From contig CAVTAI010000017.1 of assembly GCA_963732655.1 (NCBI GenBank), positions 1 through 64,000 on the forward strand: a stretch of DNA of 64,000 bases. The letters run 5' to 3'. The notes beneath the pieces were generated by a model. That model searched no databases. It was not told where the DNA came from and was given only the letters and a program-made list of their open reading frames with translations. Positions 56,525 through 64,000 of the stretch are shown piece after piece. The translations under genes and the position numbers were made by a program. Position 1 is the stretch's first letter; every line of letters starts with the position of its first letter. The DNA is from CAVTWS01 sp963732655 (GTDB lineage: Bacteria; Actinomycetota; Acidimicrobiia; Acidimicrobiales; SHLQ01).

Positions 56525-57430
56525 TCAGCCGAAGCGGCCGGTGATGTAGTTCTCGGTGCGCTCGTCGGACGGGTTGGAGAAGATCGTCTCGGTGCGGTCG
56601 TACTCCACGAGCACACCTGTGCGGGTGTCGTTCTCGGAGTGGACCTCGGCGGTGAAGAAGGCGGTGCGATCGCTGACCCGGGCCGCCTGCTGCATGTTGT
56701 GGGTCACGATCAGGATCGTGTACTCGCCCTTGATCTCCTGCATGAGGTCCTCGATGCGCGCCGTGGCGATGGGGTCGAGGGCGGAGCACGGCTCGTCCAT
56801 CAACAAGACATCGGGGTTCACGGCGATGGCCCGGGCGATGCACAACCGCTGCTGCTGACCACCGGACATGCCCATGCCCGAGGTGTTCAGCCGGTCCTTG
56901 ACCTCGTCCCACAGCGCCGCCTTGCGGAGCGAGCTCTCGACCACGTCGTCGAGCTCGTTCTTCCGCTTGACGCCCGACAGCCGGGGACCGTAGGCGACGT
57001 TGTCGAATATCGACTTCGGAAACGGGTTCGGCTTCTGGAACACCATGCCGACCCGGCGGCGGACCTCGACCGAGTCGACCCGGGGGTCGTACAGATCGAC
57101 TCCGTGGTAGTGCAGCGTGCCGGTGACCCGGGCGCCCGCGATCAGGTCGTTCATGCGATTGAAGCACCGCAGCACGGTGGACTTGCCACAGCCCGACGGC
57201 CCGATCAGCGCGGTGATCTCATGTTGGCGAATGTCGAGCGAGACATCGCGTACCGCTCGGAACGCGCCGTAGTAGACGTTCAGGTCTTCGACGTGGAACA
57301 CCACCCGGCCGCGATCCACCTCACCGGGCCCCGACGCGACGGCATCGGTCGGGCGGGCGGCAGCGATGTTGATGGGGTCGAGGGTCACGGTGGCCGCGTC
57401 CTTGGGTCGGGAGTTGTCGAGCAGGGACAT
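56525..57430 (-). CDS. pstB: Phosphate ABC transporter ATP-binding protein PstB
   Basis: A 301-residue ATPase. The core starts at FHVEDLNVYYGAFRAVRDVS; Walker A IGPSGCGKSTVLR, the PstB-type RVGMVFQKPNPFPKSIFDNV, signature LSGGQQQRLCIARAI, Walker B VLLMDEPCSALDP and the switch His in LIVTHNMQQA. About 45 residues precede the usual PstB N-terminus (ATVTLDPINIAAARPTDA); these are not typical and may be an extension or a start chosen too early. It powers phosphate import with PstA and PstC. Confidence 0.95.
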   Translation of the reverse strand: MSLLDNSRPKDAATVTLDPINIAAARPTDAVASGPGEVDRGRVVFHVEDLNVYYGAFRAVRDVSLDIRQHEITALIGPSGCGKSTVLRCFNRMNDLIAGARVTGTLHYHGVDLYDPRVDSVEVRRRVGMVFQKPNPFPKSIFDNVAYGPRLSGVKRKNELDDVVESSLRKAALWDEVKDRLNTSGMGMSGGQQQRLCIARAIAVNPDVLLMDEPCSALDPIATARIEDLMQEIKGEYTILIVTHNMQQAARVSDRTAFFTAEVHSENDTRTGVLVEYDRTETIFSNPSDERTENYITGRFG

Positions 57431-57431
57431 G

Positions 57432-58406
57432 TCAGGTTCCTCGGCGCTTTTCGAACCGGGACCGGAGCAGGATGGCCACCACGCTGAGAACGAGAACGAT
57501 GAGCACCAAGATAAAGGCCGCGGCCGGCGCCAGGTTCTCCTGGAACTGGACGGGTGAGCCGGCCTTGTCCGCCTCGGAGCTCCACTCGTTGATGATGATC
57601 GGTAGCGCGGTGAACTTCTCGGTCAGCTGCCCGATGTCGAGAAAGCCCTCGTGCTCGGTCGCCAGCCGCCCCGTGATGGCGCCGACCACGAGGATCGGAG
57701 CCGCCTCGCCGATGGCCCGGGCCAACGACAGCAGCGACCCGGTGATGATGCCCGGGGCCGCATAGGGCAGCACCTGGGTGCGGATGGTGTCCCACTTCGT
57801 GGCGCCCAGGCCGTACCCACCCTCGCGGAGGGCCTGGGGCACGGCGCGGACCGCCTCGGCCGAGGTGATGATGATCACCGGCAACACGAGCACGGCGAGC
57901 GTCATCCCGGCGGCCATGACCGACGCCCCCTTGGTGAAGAAGTCGGTCGCCTTCACGAACAGCGACAGACCGAGGATGCCGTAGACGATCGACGGCACCC
58001 CGGCCAGGTTGCGGATGTTCACGGCGATGAACCGGGAGATCGGCCCGGTGTGGGCGTACTCCTCGAGGTAGATGGCGGCGGCGATCCCTGTCGGCACGGC
58101 GAAGATCAGCACGAACATCCCGATCCAGAACGAGCCGCGCAGGCCCTGGAAGATGCCGACCTGTGCATCGTCGGGCTGGGAACGAAGCTCGCCCGAGAGG
58201 AATCCCTGGAGGTCGTTCGACAGCACGGGCCACCCACGGCGGGCGATGTCGATGAAGAGGACGACCAGGACGGCGAGGGCCAGCACGAGGGCGCCGAGCA
58301 GCGCGAGCTGGAACGCGCGCCCGGCGGTGTCACGGCGGCCACCGTGGAGTTGGGCCTCGACCCGGCGGGTGATGTCTCGGGTGTCGACGAGGGGAGCGAG
58401 AACCAT
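57432..58406 (-). CDS. pstA: Phosphate ABC transporter permease PstA
   Basis: A 324-residue protein with about six membrane helices. The permease signature with the EAA loop reads REGGYGLGATKWDTIRTQVL; other PstA marks are YLEEYAHTGPISRFIAVNI and RNLAGVPSIVYGILGLSLF. ATG 58406 overlaps the pstC stop (TGATG). An open frame continues upstream but enters pstC, so this start is clear. Confidence 0.94.
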   Translation of the reverse strand: MVLAPLVDTRDITRRVEAQLHGGRRDTAGRAFQLALLGALVLALAVLVVLFIDIARRGWPVLSNDLQGFLSGELRSQPDDAQVGIFQGLRGSFWIGMFVLIFAVPTGIAAAIYLEEYAHTGPISRFIAVNIRNLAGVPSIVYGILGLSLFVKATDFFTKGASVMAAGMTLAVLVLPVIIITSAEAVRAVPQALREGGYGLGATKWDTIRTQVLPYAAPGIITGSLLSLARAIGEAAPILVVGAITGRLATEHEGFLDIGQLTEKFTALPIIINEWSSEADKAGSPVQFQENLAPAAAFILVLIVLVLSVVAILLRSRFEKRRGT

Positions 58407-59347
58407 CAGTAGACCTCCCGGACCCGACGCACGAAGCGGTCGGCGGCCATGTTCAGTCCCAGGGTGACGATGAAGAGCAGCATGCCCAGGAAGAACAGGC
58501 TCGAGTAGGTGAGCCCGGCGGCATCGCCGGCCACCTGGTCCGTACCGATCACCGACGTCATGGCCGAGGTCACGCTCAGCCCGCCGTCGATCGGGCTGGC
58601 CGTGAACTGGGCCGACGAGGCGGCGCCGGCCGCGATCTTGGCCACCATGGTCTCGCCGATCGCCCGCGAGACGCCGATGATGACCGCGGCCACGATGCCC
58701 GAGACGGCTGCGGGCATCACCACCTTGATGCTGGTGGTCATCTTGCGGGCCCCGAGGCCGGCCGAGGCTTCGCGCAGAGCCTTCGGGACGGAGTTGAGCG
58801 CATCCTCGGCGACCGAGGCGATGAGGGGCACGACCAGCACACCCGTGGCGATCCCGGCCGCGGCGAAGTTCTGGGGTTCGGCGGAGTTGAAGAGCTTCTG
58901 GACGAGATCGGGCGAGATGGTGGTGAGCGCCCACCAGCCCAGCACCACGCTGGGAATGCCGGCCAGGACCTCGAGGATCGGTTTGAGCACCCGGCGGACC
59001 TTCACGCTGGCGTACTCGGAGAGATAGACCGCCGAGGCCAGCCCGATCGGGATGGCGACCAGCATGGCGACGGCCGTGATGATCAGGCTGCCGACGAAGA
59101 CGGTCTTGAGATCGAACTCGCCCTGGCGGGGGTTCCAGCTCGACGTCCACAACGACCCGTAGTCGACGTGGACCAGGAAGTCGATCGCGTCCCGCAGCAG
59201 CGACCAGACGATGGCGGCACTGATCGCCACGGACACGAGCGCGGCCGCCATGAAGATCGCGTGCATCACCCGCTCGCGGGTGTGGCGCCGTGGACTGCCC
59301 GCGAGCATCTCGACGGTGATCGGCCCACGGAACATCGTGTCGGACAT
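58406..59347 (-). CDS. pstC: Phosphate ABC transporter permease PstC
   Basis: A 313-residue permease with six predicted helices. PstC features: VYLSEYASVKVRRVLKPILE, LAGIPSVVLGWWAL and the EAA loop LREASAGLGARKMTTSIKVV. The start could be GTG 59350 or ATG 59347; both are in frame and behind the same AAGGGA. It follows pstS after a 126-base gap that holds a strong hairpin. Confidence 0.94.
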   Translation of the reverse strand: MSDTMFRGPITVEMLAGSPRRHTRERVMHAIFMAAALVSVAISAAIVWSLLRDAIDFLVHVDYGSLWTSSWNPRQGEFDLKTVFVGSLIITAVAMLVAIPIGLASAVYLSEYASVKVRRVLKPILEVLAGIPSVVLGWWALTTISPDLVQKLFNSAEPQNFAAAGIATGVLVVPLIASVAEDALNSVPKALREASAGLGARKMTTSIKVVMPAAVSGIVAAVIIGVSRAIGETMVAKIAAGAASSAQFTASPIDGGLSVTSAMTSVIGTDQVAGDAAGLTYSSLFFLGMLLFIVTLGLNMAADRFVRRVREVY

Positions 59348-59401
59348 CACGGTCCCTTCAGGGGTGGAGCGGCGGGTGAAGGCGGGTCAGGGGGAGAACA
59401 C

Positions 59402-59442
59402 GATGGTGGGGCCGGGGGAGGGGGAATCCCGGCCCCACCATC
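59402..59442 (-). promoter_or_regulatory. Long perfect hairpin between pstS and pstC
   Basis: GATGGTGGGGCCGGG at 59402-59416 is perfectly complementary to 59428-59442, an uninterrupted 15-base stem with an 11-base loop. In the pstS transcript it would protect the 3' end or stop most polymerases, so pstS is made in excess over the permease genes. No T-run follows on the minus strand. Confidence 0.75.
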
Positions 59443-59473
59443 ACAGCACAGCTCGTTCAGCGGTGCTGAGGTC

Positions 59474-60595
59474 TCACATCGACGCCCAGGCGTCGATGCT
59501 GGCCTGGAGGGTGGCGTCGTCGAGGTCGACGTAACCGACCTCGGAGACGGCGATCAGGCCGGCGCTCAGGTAGTAGTCGACGTAGGCGTGGACGGCGGGG
59601 TTCTCCGCAGCAGCACCGGCGTTGACGTAGATGTAGAGCGTCCGGCTCAACGGGTAGCTACCGTCGGCGATGGTGTCGATGCTCGAGGCCACGCAACCGT
59701 CACCGGCGTCGACCTCGAGCACCTTGACGTTGTCACCCTCGGCGGCGGCGAAGGCGAAACCGACCCACCCGAGCGAGCTCGACGAGCCCTCGATGTTCTG
59801 GATGATGACGTTGTCGTCGGCCGAGCTGGCGTAGTCCGGGCGGGTGACGCCCGCCTGGTCCTCGGTGATGGCGCCGGCCTCGAGCTGCACATCGGCGGGG
59901 TCGCCGAGTGCCAGCTCAACGAAGGCGTCATAGGTGCCGGACTCGGGACCGGGGCCGGTGAGGTCGAGCGAGGCATCGGGGAAGACGGTTGCCGAACCCA
60001 GTGCGGCGGCCAGATCCTGGGCGTCGGACCAGTTGCCGAAGCCTTCGGATTCCGGACCGATGAGGGCGTAGAGATCGGCCGTGGTCAGGCAGGTCACATC
60101 GGCGTTGTCCGGGCTGGTCATCACGGCGATGCCGTCATACGCGACGGCGAGCTCGATGAACTCGATGCCGGCGTCGGCGCAGGCCTGCGCCTCTTCGTCC
60201 TTGATGGCGCGGGACGCATCCGCGATGTCGGCCTCACCGGCGCAGAACTTCACGAAGCCATCGCCGGTGCCGGGGCCCTCGACGGTGACGTTCACATCGG
60301 GGGCCACATCGGCGAGCAGCTCGGCCACCCGCACGGAGATGGGCTCGACGGTCGACGAGCCGGAGACGAAGACGTCACCAGCGGCGGCGGGATCGACGCC
60401 TGCGGCGCCACCGTCGTCGGCGGCAACCGTGGTCTCGGTGCCTTCTTCGGCGACCGTCGTCGTGGCGCCATCCTCGGCCACCGTGGTCTCGGTGTCGACG
60501 GCGTCATCGTCGTCGTCACCACACGCCGCGGCCACGAGGGCCAGGCCGAGCACGAGAGCCAGCAGCGAGCGCCACTTGGTCTTGGGGGAAATCAC
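59474..60595 (-). CDS. pstS: Phosphate-binding lipoprotein PstS
   Basis: A 373-residue lipoprotein from GTG 60595, with AGGAGG about ten bases upstream. Signal peptide with lipobox LVAAAC, then an acidic/Thr spacer (GDDDDDAVDTETTVAEDG). The phosphate-binding protein fold shows VFVSGSSTVEPISVRVAELL, GPGTGDGFVKFCAGEADIAD, ASRAIKDEEAQAC and GPESGTYDAFVELAL, which supply the phosphate ligands. It delivers phosphate to PstC and PstA. Head of the pst operon behind a PHO box. Confidence 0.94.
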   Translation of the reverse strand: MISPKTKWRSLLALVLGLALVAAACGDDDDDAVDTETTVAEDGATTTVAEEGTETTVAADDGGAAGVDPAAAGDVFVSGSSTVEPISVRVAELLADVAPDVNVTVEGPGTGDGFVKFCAGEADIADASRAIKDEEAQACADAGIEFIELAVAYDGIAVMTSPDNADVTCLTTADLYALIGPESEGFGNWSDAQDLAAALGSATVFPDASLDLTGPGPESGTYDAFVELALGDPADVQLEAGAITEDQAGVTRPDYASSADDNVIIQNIEGSSSSLGWVGFAFAAAEGDNVKVLEVDAGDGCVASSIDTIADGSYPLSRTLYIYVNAGAAAENPAVHAYVDYYLSAGLIAVSEVGYVDLDDATLQASIDAWASM

Positions 60596-60706
60596 GGAAA
60601 CCGACCTCCTGGGTCTGTTCGTCGTCATGGGCCCACGCCCAGACGGTGCATCACTCGTCGGAGGACGCGCCTCCGACACCGAGGACGGTACGCAGAGCGG
60701 TTGACC

Positions 60707-60750
60707 ACCCGGAATTCATCCGGTGAACACAACGTGAACGGTTTCCGAAC
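60707..60750 (-). promoter_or_regulatory. PHO box (RegX3/PhoP operator) upstream of pstS
   Basis: On the minus strand four units follow each other at an 11-base step: GTTCGGA, GTTCACG, GTTCACC and the weaker GAATTCC, separated by four bases (AACC, TTGT, GGAT). The two central units are at 60733-60739 and 60722-60728. This is the direct-repeat GTTCACC design of actinobacterial PHO boxes. It lies about 125 bases before the pstS GTG, in the 175-base gap after ppk. Confidence 0.8.
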
Positions 60751-60770
60751 AGCCGGCGTCGGGCCCGGTC

Positions 60771-62906
60771 TCAGCCGATCTCGGAGGCGGGCGGAGCCGC
60801 GGCGCGGGCCACGGCATCGACCTGGAACAGCTCCTGGGATGACACCGAATCGAGGCGCGGGCGCAGGCTCCAGCTGCCCTCGCCGTCGAGCGTCCACGAC
60901 AGCCGTTCATCGTGCAGACACCTGTCGAGGATGTGCTGGAGACGACCCCGGAGGGCCGGGTCACCGATCCGCACCAACGTCTCGACGCGACGATCCAGGT
61001 TGCGCTCCATGAGATCGGCCGAGCCCAGGAGGTAGACCCCGGTGTCGGGACCGTCGCCGTTGGCGAAGGCGTAGACCCGGGAGTGCTCCAGGTACCGGCC
61101 GATGATCGACCGCACCCGGATGGTCTCGGACAGCCCCTCGACGCCGGGGCGCAGGCAGCACATGCCCCGGACGACGAGGTCGATCTCCACCCCGGCCTGC
61201 GAGGCCCGGTACAACGCATCGACGGTCTCGCGATCGACGAGGCTGTTCACCTTCATCACGATGCGGCCCCGGGCGCCGTACGACGCCTCGTTGGCGATCA
61301 GGGCCACCATCCCGGCCCGGAGCGCATAGGGAGCCATCATCAGCGATTGCAGCTGCAAGCCGCGCCCGTAGCCGGTGAGCGCATTGACGAGGGTCGACAC
61401 GTCGGCGCCGATGACCGGATCGGCCGTCAGCAGACCGAGATCCTCGTACGTGCGGGCGGTGCGATGGTTGTAGTTCCCCGTGCCGAGGTGGACGTACCGC
61501 CGCATGCCGTCCGGCTCGTCGCGCACGACCATGCAGATCTTGGCGTGGGTCTTGAGGCCGACCAGACCGTAGGTGACGTGCACCCCCGACTGCTCCAACC
61601 GGCGGGCCCAGGTGATGTTGTTCGCTTCGTCGAACCGGGCCTTCAGCTCGATCATCACCGCCACCTGCTTGCCCGATTCGGCGGCGGCGATGAGGTTCTC
61701 GATCAGCGGGCTCTCCCCCGCCGTGCGGTACAGCGTCATCTTGATGGCGAGCACCGCGGGATCGTTGGCCGCCTGGCGCACGAACTCGCCCACCGACGCC
61801 GTGAACGAGGTGTAGGGGTGGTGCAGCAGGAGGTCACGGTCCCGCAACACGGCGAAGATGTCGGCCGGACGGCCTCCGTCGATCAGGTCGGCGTCGGCCA
61901 CGCCGTTGAACGTCGGGAACAGGAGATCGGAACGATCGAGCCGGGTGAGCTGCCACAGACCGGTGCAGTCGAGCGGGCCGTCGATCTCGTAGACGTCGGT
62001 GTCGTCGAGGTCGAGCTCGCGGATCAGCCGGCGTCGAACCTCTGAGGTCATGTCCGAGCGCACCTCCAGCCGCACCGCCCGGCCGAACCGGCGCCGGCGC
62101 AGCTCCATCTCCACGGCGCTCAGGAGATCGTCGGCTTCCTCCTCTTCGAGGATCAAGTCGGCGTTGCGGGTCACTCGGAACACGTGGTGCTCGTCGACGT
62201 CCATGCCCACGAACAACCGGTCGAGGTGCGCGGCGATGAGGTCTTCGAGCCAGACGAACGCCGATCGACCGGGGACCTGCACGTATCGGGGAAGCGTGTC
62301 GGGCACCTTGACGCGGGCGAAGTGCCGACCGCCCGAGGTCGGGTGCCGGACCACGACCGCCAGGTTCAACGACAGGTCGGAGATGTACGGGAACGGGTGG
62401 CCCGGATCGACAGCCAACGGGGTGAGGATGGGCGACACCCGGTCGTCGAACATCGCCGACAGCCCGGCCGCCTCCTCCTGTGACACGTCGGTCATGGCGA
62501 TGAGCTCGATCCCGGCTTCACCGAGCCCGGGGATCACTTCGTCTCGCAGGACCCGGTTCTGCTCGGCGATCAGGTCGGTGACGACCGAGCGGATCGCCGC
62601 CAGCTGGCGCTCGGGCGAACGGCCATCTGGCCCAGTCGACACGATCCCGGCCGCCAACTGGTCGGCCAGACCGGCGACGCGGACCTGGAAGAACTCGTCG
62701 AGGTTGCCCGAGAAGATGGCCAGGAACTTGGCCCGTTCCAGCAGGGGCAGCTCCGGATCGCCGGCCAGCGCCAGCACCCGGGCGTTGAACGCCAACCAGG
62801 ACAGCTCCCGGCTCAGGAAACGTGTCGGGTTATGGTCGAATCCGCCGACTGTGGCGGTCGGGCCGTAGATCGGTGTTGTTTCGGTGGGGGCTTCGGTGAC
62901 CGACAT
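60771..62906 (-). CDS. ppk: Polyphosphate kinase Ppk1
   Basis: A 711-residue enzyme of normal length. N-terminal domain FLSRELSWLAFNARVLALA and DEFFQVRVAGLADQL; catalytic domains with the phosphorylated His region VGLKTHAKICMVVR, RYVHLGTGNYNHRTARTYED, and the second His and Arg region YLEHSRVYAFANG and GSADLMERNLDRRVE. It makes polyphosphate from ATP. Same strand and immediately upstream of pstS, so storage and uptake of phosphate may be jointly controlled. Confidence 0.95.
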   Translation of the reverse strand: MSVTEAPTETTPIYGPTATVGGFDHNPTRFLSRELSWLAFNARVLALAGDPELPLLERAKFLAIFSGNLDEFFQVRVAGLADQLAAGIVSTGPDGRSPERQLAAIRSVVTDLIAEQNRVLRDEVIPGLGEAGIELIAMTDVSQEEAAGLSAMFDDRVSPILTPLAVDPGHPFPYISDLSLNLAVVVRHPTSGGRHFARVKVPDTLPRYVQVPGRSAFVWLEDLIAAHLDRLFVGMDVDEHHVFRVTRNADLILEEEEADDLLSAVEMELRRRRFGRAVRLEVRSDMTSEVRRRLIRELDLDDTDVYEIDGPLDCTGLWQLTRLDRSDLLFPTFNGVADADLIDGGRPADIFAVLRDRDLLLHHPYTSFTASVGEFVRQAANDPAVLAIKMTLYRTAGESPLIENLIAAAESGKQVAVMIELKARFDEANNITWARRLEQSGVHVTYGLVGLKTHAKICMVVRDEPDGMRRYVHLGTGNYNHRTARTYEDLGLLTADPVIGADVSTLVNALTGYGRGLQLQSLMMAPYALRAGMVALIANEASYGARGRIVMKVNSLVDRETVDALYRASQAGVEIDLVVRGMCCLRPGVEGLSETIRVRSIIGRYLEHSRVYAFANGDGPDTGVYLLGSADLMERNLDRRVETLVRIGDPALRGRLQHILDRCLHDERLSWTLDGEGSWSLRPRLDSVSSQELFQVDAVARAAAPPASEIG

Positions 62907-63004
62907 CGGGTTCTCTCATCGTCGCTCAGGTCCCGTCGGCACCGACGGGACCGGGATGAGTGGCTGCACGATCATCGAGGGCAGAGCTCCCGAACCGCCA
63001 CGGT

Positions 63005-63262
63005 TCAGTCCTCGTCGTACCCGAGGTCCCACTCGAGGTAGATGCGCTCCCGCTCGGCGTCGCGGTTGACCCGCTCGCGGTTGCGCCGGAACTGCGGATC
63101 GTGGGGCGGCAGAAGAAGCAGTCGGGCGTTGACCCGATCACGGAACGCATCGATGATCGACCGCTCGCCCGACACCAGCCGAACGTCCCAATGAGGGGCG
63201 ACCGGGCCCAGATACACGATCTTGGAGTGAGCTACCGGTGGCTCGGTGCTGACGTCGGACAT
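63005..63262 (-). CDS. Small hypothetical protein upstream of ppk
   Basis: An 85-residue protein from ATG 63262 (MSDVSTEPPVAHSKIVYLGP). The middle (WDVRLVSGERSIIDAFRDRV) and the basic-acidic end (RERVNRDAERERIYLEWDLG) suggest a small soluble alpha/beta protein. Not recognised. Same strand as ppk, about 100 bases before its start; may be in the same transcript. Confidence 0.6.
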   Translation of the reverse strand: MSDVSTEPPVAHSKIVYLGPVAPHWDVRLVSGERSIIDAFRDRVNARLLLLPPHDPQFRRNRERVNRDAERERIYLEWDLGYDED

Positions 63263-63426
63263 CGCGGCTATCGCTCCTTGGCGGGGGTTTCCATCCTACC
63301 GTCGTAGGGAACCGCTCAACCGGGTGACGTGTGCCGGGCCTCGACACGGGGCAGGATTTACCGGAACTTTCGCCCTGATCCGTACGTACTACCTACAGCG
63401 CGGCAGCCAAACTCATGGAGGACCGC

Positions 63427-63666
63427 ATGGACACAACGTGGATGGCCAAGGGTAACTGTGCCGAGAAACCCCCGGCGCTCTTCTTCCCGAGCGACGGTGT
63501 CGGTGTCGAGGTCGCCCGACGCATCTGCGCGACATGCTCCGAGAAGGCGCCGTGCCTCGAGTACGCGTTGCTCAATCGCATCGAGCACGGCGTCTGGGGC
63601 GGCTGCTCCGAACGGGAGCGCCGGCGCATCCTCAAGCGCCGCCGCCTCACCGCGACCGCTTCCTGA
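63427..63666 (+). CDS. WhiB-family iron-sulfur transcription factor
   Basis: A 79-residue protein. Four cluster Cys: C11 (KGNCAEKPP), then RRICATCSEKAPCLEYAL giving C34, C37 and C43. The turn motif GVWGGCSERERR and a basic tail (RILKRRRLTATAS) follow. WhiB proteins bind 4Fe-4S and sigma factor region 4 and occur only in actinobacteria and their phages. ATG 63427 is preferred because GGAGG (63417-63421) lies at ideal distance; an in-frame ATG at 63415 overlaps that site. Confidence 0.92.
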   Translation: MDTTWMAKGNCAEKPPALFFPSDGVGVEVARRICATCSEKAPCLEYALLNRIEHGVWGGCSERERRRILKRRRLTATAS

Positions 63667-63780
63667 CCCCACCTGGTCGCCGCCCCACCCGGTCCCCGGG
63701 CCCGGCCTCGCCAGCTGGCGCGGCGCACCGGACTCATCGGCGCCGCCCGCCCCGCCACCGCGAGCCCCATGGACACGCAA

Positions 63781-63806
63781 CAGGCCACCCCGCTCGGGGT
63801 GGCCTG
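63781..63806. terminator. Strong hairpin between whiB and tatA
   Basis: CAGGCCACCCC, loop GCTC, GGGGTGGCCTG: an 11-base perfect stem with a 4-base loop in the gap between two convergent genes. It probably terminates transcription from both sides. Confidence 0.75.
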
Positions 63807-63853
63807 TCATTCGTTCGGACTGGTCCCCGCCCGGGTTGGGGCGGGAACGACCC

Positions 63854-64000
63854 TCACACGGTCGTGTTGTCGTCGTTTCCCTTGGTGCCGTCGTCCAGGC
63901 CGCTCTTGAACTCCTTCTGAGCCTGACCCAGCGATCGGGCCAGCTTCGGGAGCTGAGCGCCGCCGAACACCAGCAGCAGGATGAGCAGAACGATCAGCAG
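63854..64000 (-). CDS. tatA: TatA/TatE twin-arginine translocase subunit, C-terminal part
   Basis: The last 48 residues of a TatA-type protein, cut by the window edge. The end of the membrane helix (LLIVLLILLLVFGGAQLP) is followed by the amphipathic helix KLARSLGQAQKEFKSGLDDG and a short acidic tail NDDNTV. TatA forms the pore for folded proteins carrying twin-arginine signals. FGGAQLPKLARSLG matches the family signature, so the call is firm despite truncation. Confidence 0.88.
   Translation of the reverse strand: MLIVLLILLLVFGGAQLPKLARSLGQAQKEFKSGLDDGTKGNDDNTTV

Overview
The window is a mosaic. From about 10.7 kb to the right end it is a continuous, very GC-rich, densely packed stretch of an actinobacterial chromosome. 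It carries a WhiB regulator, a TatA end fragment, UPF0182, a YlbL-type PDZ-Lon protease, a zinc metalloprotease of the F420-associated family, Thr-rich linkers built on TTTTVPPTTT-like repeats, and a SenX3-RegX3-like Pho system. This combination resembles Acidimicrobiia (Ilumatobacter-like) more than mycobacteria or streptomycetes. The taxon is inferred from gene content and was not searched.

The left 10.7 kb is different. Positions 1-2262 are visibly less GC-rich and carry a NapH-like polyferredoxin and a Do-type HtrA protease of proteobacterial character. Positions 2298-8555 hold an actinobacterial type VII-like secretion cluster: a zinc-ribbon protein, small proteins, an EccC-like FtsK/SpoIIIE ATPase, a WXG100-like protein and a coiled-coil protein. 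Positions 8934-10660 hold an IS481-type insertion sequence with arrays of repeats at both ends. Nearly every gene in this arm is cut by several single-base frameshifts. It therefore looks like a noisy, probably chimeric contig end and not a natural arrangement. An initiator tRNA-fMet at 10758-10834 marks the start of the clean region.

The clean region is laid out as follows. 10.9-13.3 kb: a CHASE-GGDEF-EAL c-di-GMP enzyme. 13.4-18.6 kb: an NAD(P)-binding/DUF2867 protein, an M28 lipoprotein peptidase, a zinc alcohol dehydrogenase, a YbaK-type deacylase and a MUG-type DNA glycosylase. 18.6-27.5 kb: a Bax1-like membrane protein, DUF2207, a DEAD-box helicase, an ABC-F ATPase, a CbbX-like AAA+ ATPase and a LAxTG surface protein. 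27.6-31.4 kb: DUF4012, an NTF2-like protein and an SDR. 31.4-38.4 kb: a translationally coupled TadE/TadG-type cluster containing two unusual pilin-Thr-stalk-adhesin fusions. 38.5-53.7 kb: UPF0182, a DivIVA-like coiled-coil protein, YlbL, HEAT-repeat protein, MreB, MoaE, a degenerate HtrA, an epimerase, the metalloprotease and an MFS transporter. 53.7-62.9 kb: a complete phosphate regulon, in transcription order ppk, pstS, pstC, pstA, pstB, phoU, senX3-like kinase, regX3-like regulator, with a recognisable PHO box before pstS. The right edge has WhiB and the end of tatA.

Even the clean part contains about seven single-base frameshifts in otherwise intact genes (GGDEF-EAL, ABC-F, one TadG, one TadE, the 45-kb hypothetical gene, MreB twice). 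Residual indel error is the simplest explanation, so the broken genes there should not be read as pseudogenes without resequencing. The most interesting biology is the Tad-like surface cluster and the pho operon control region.
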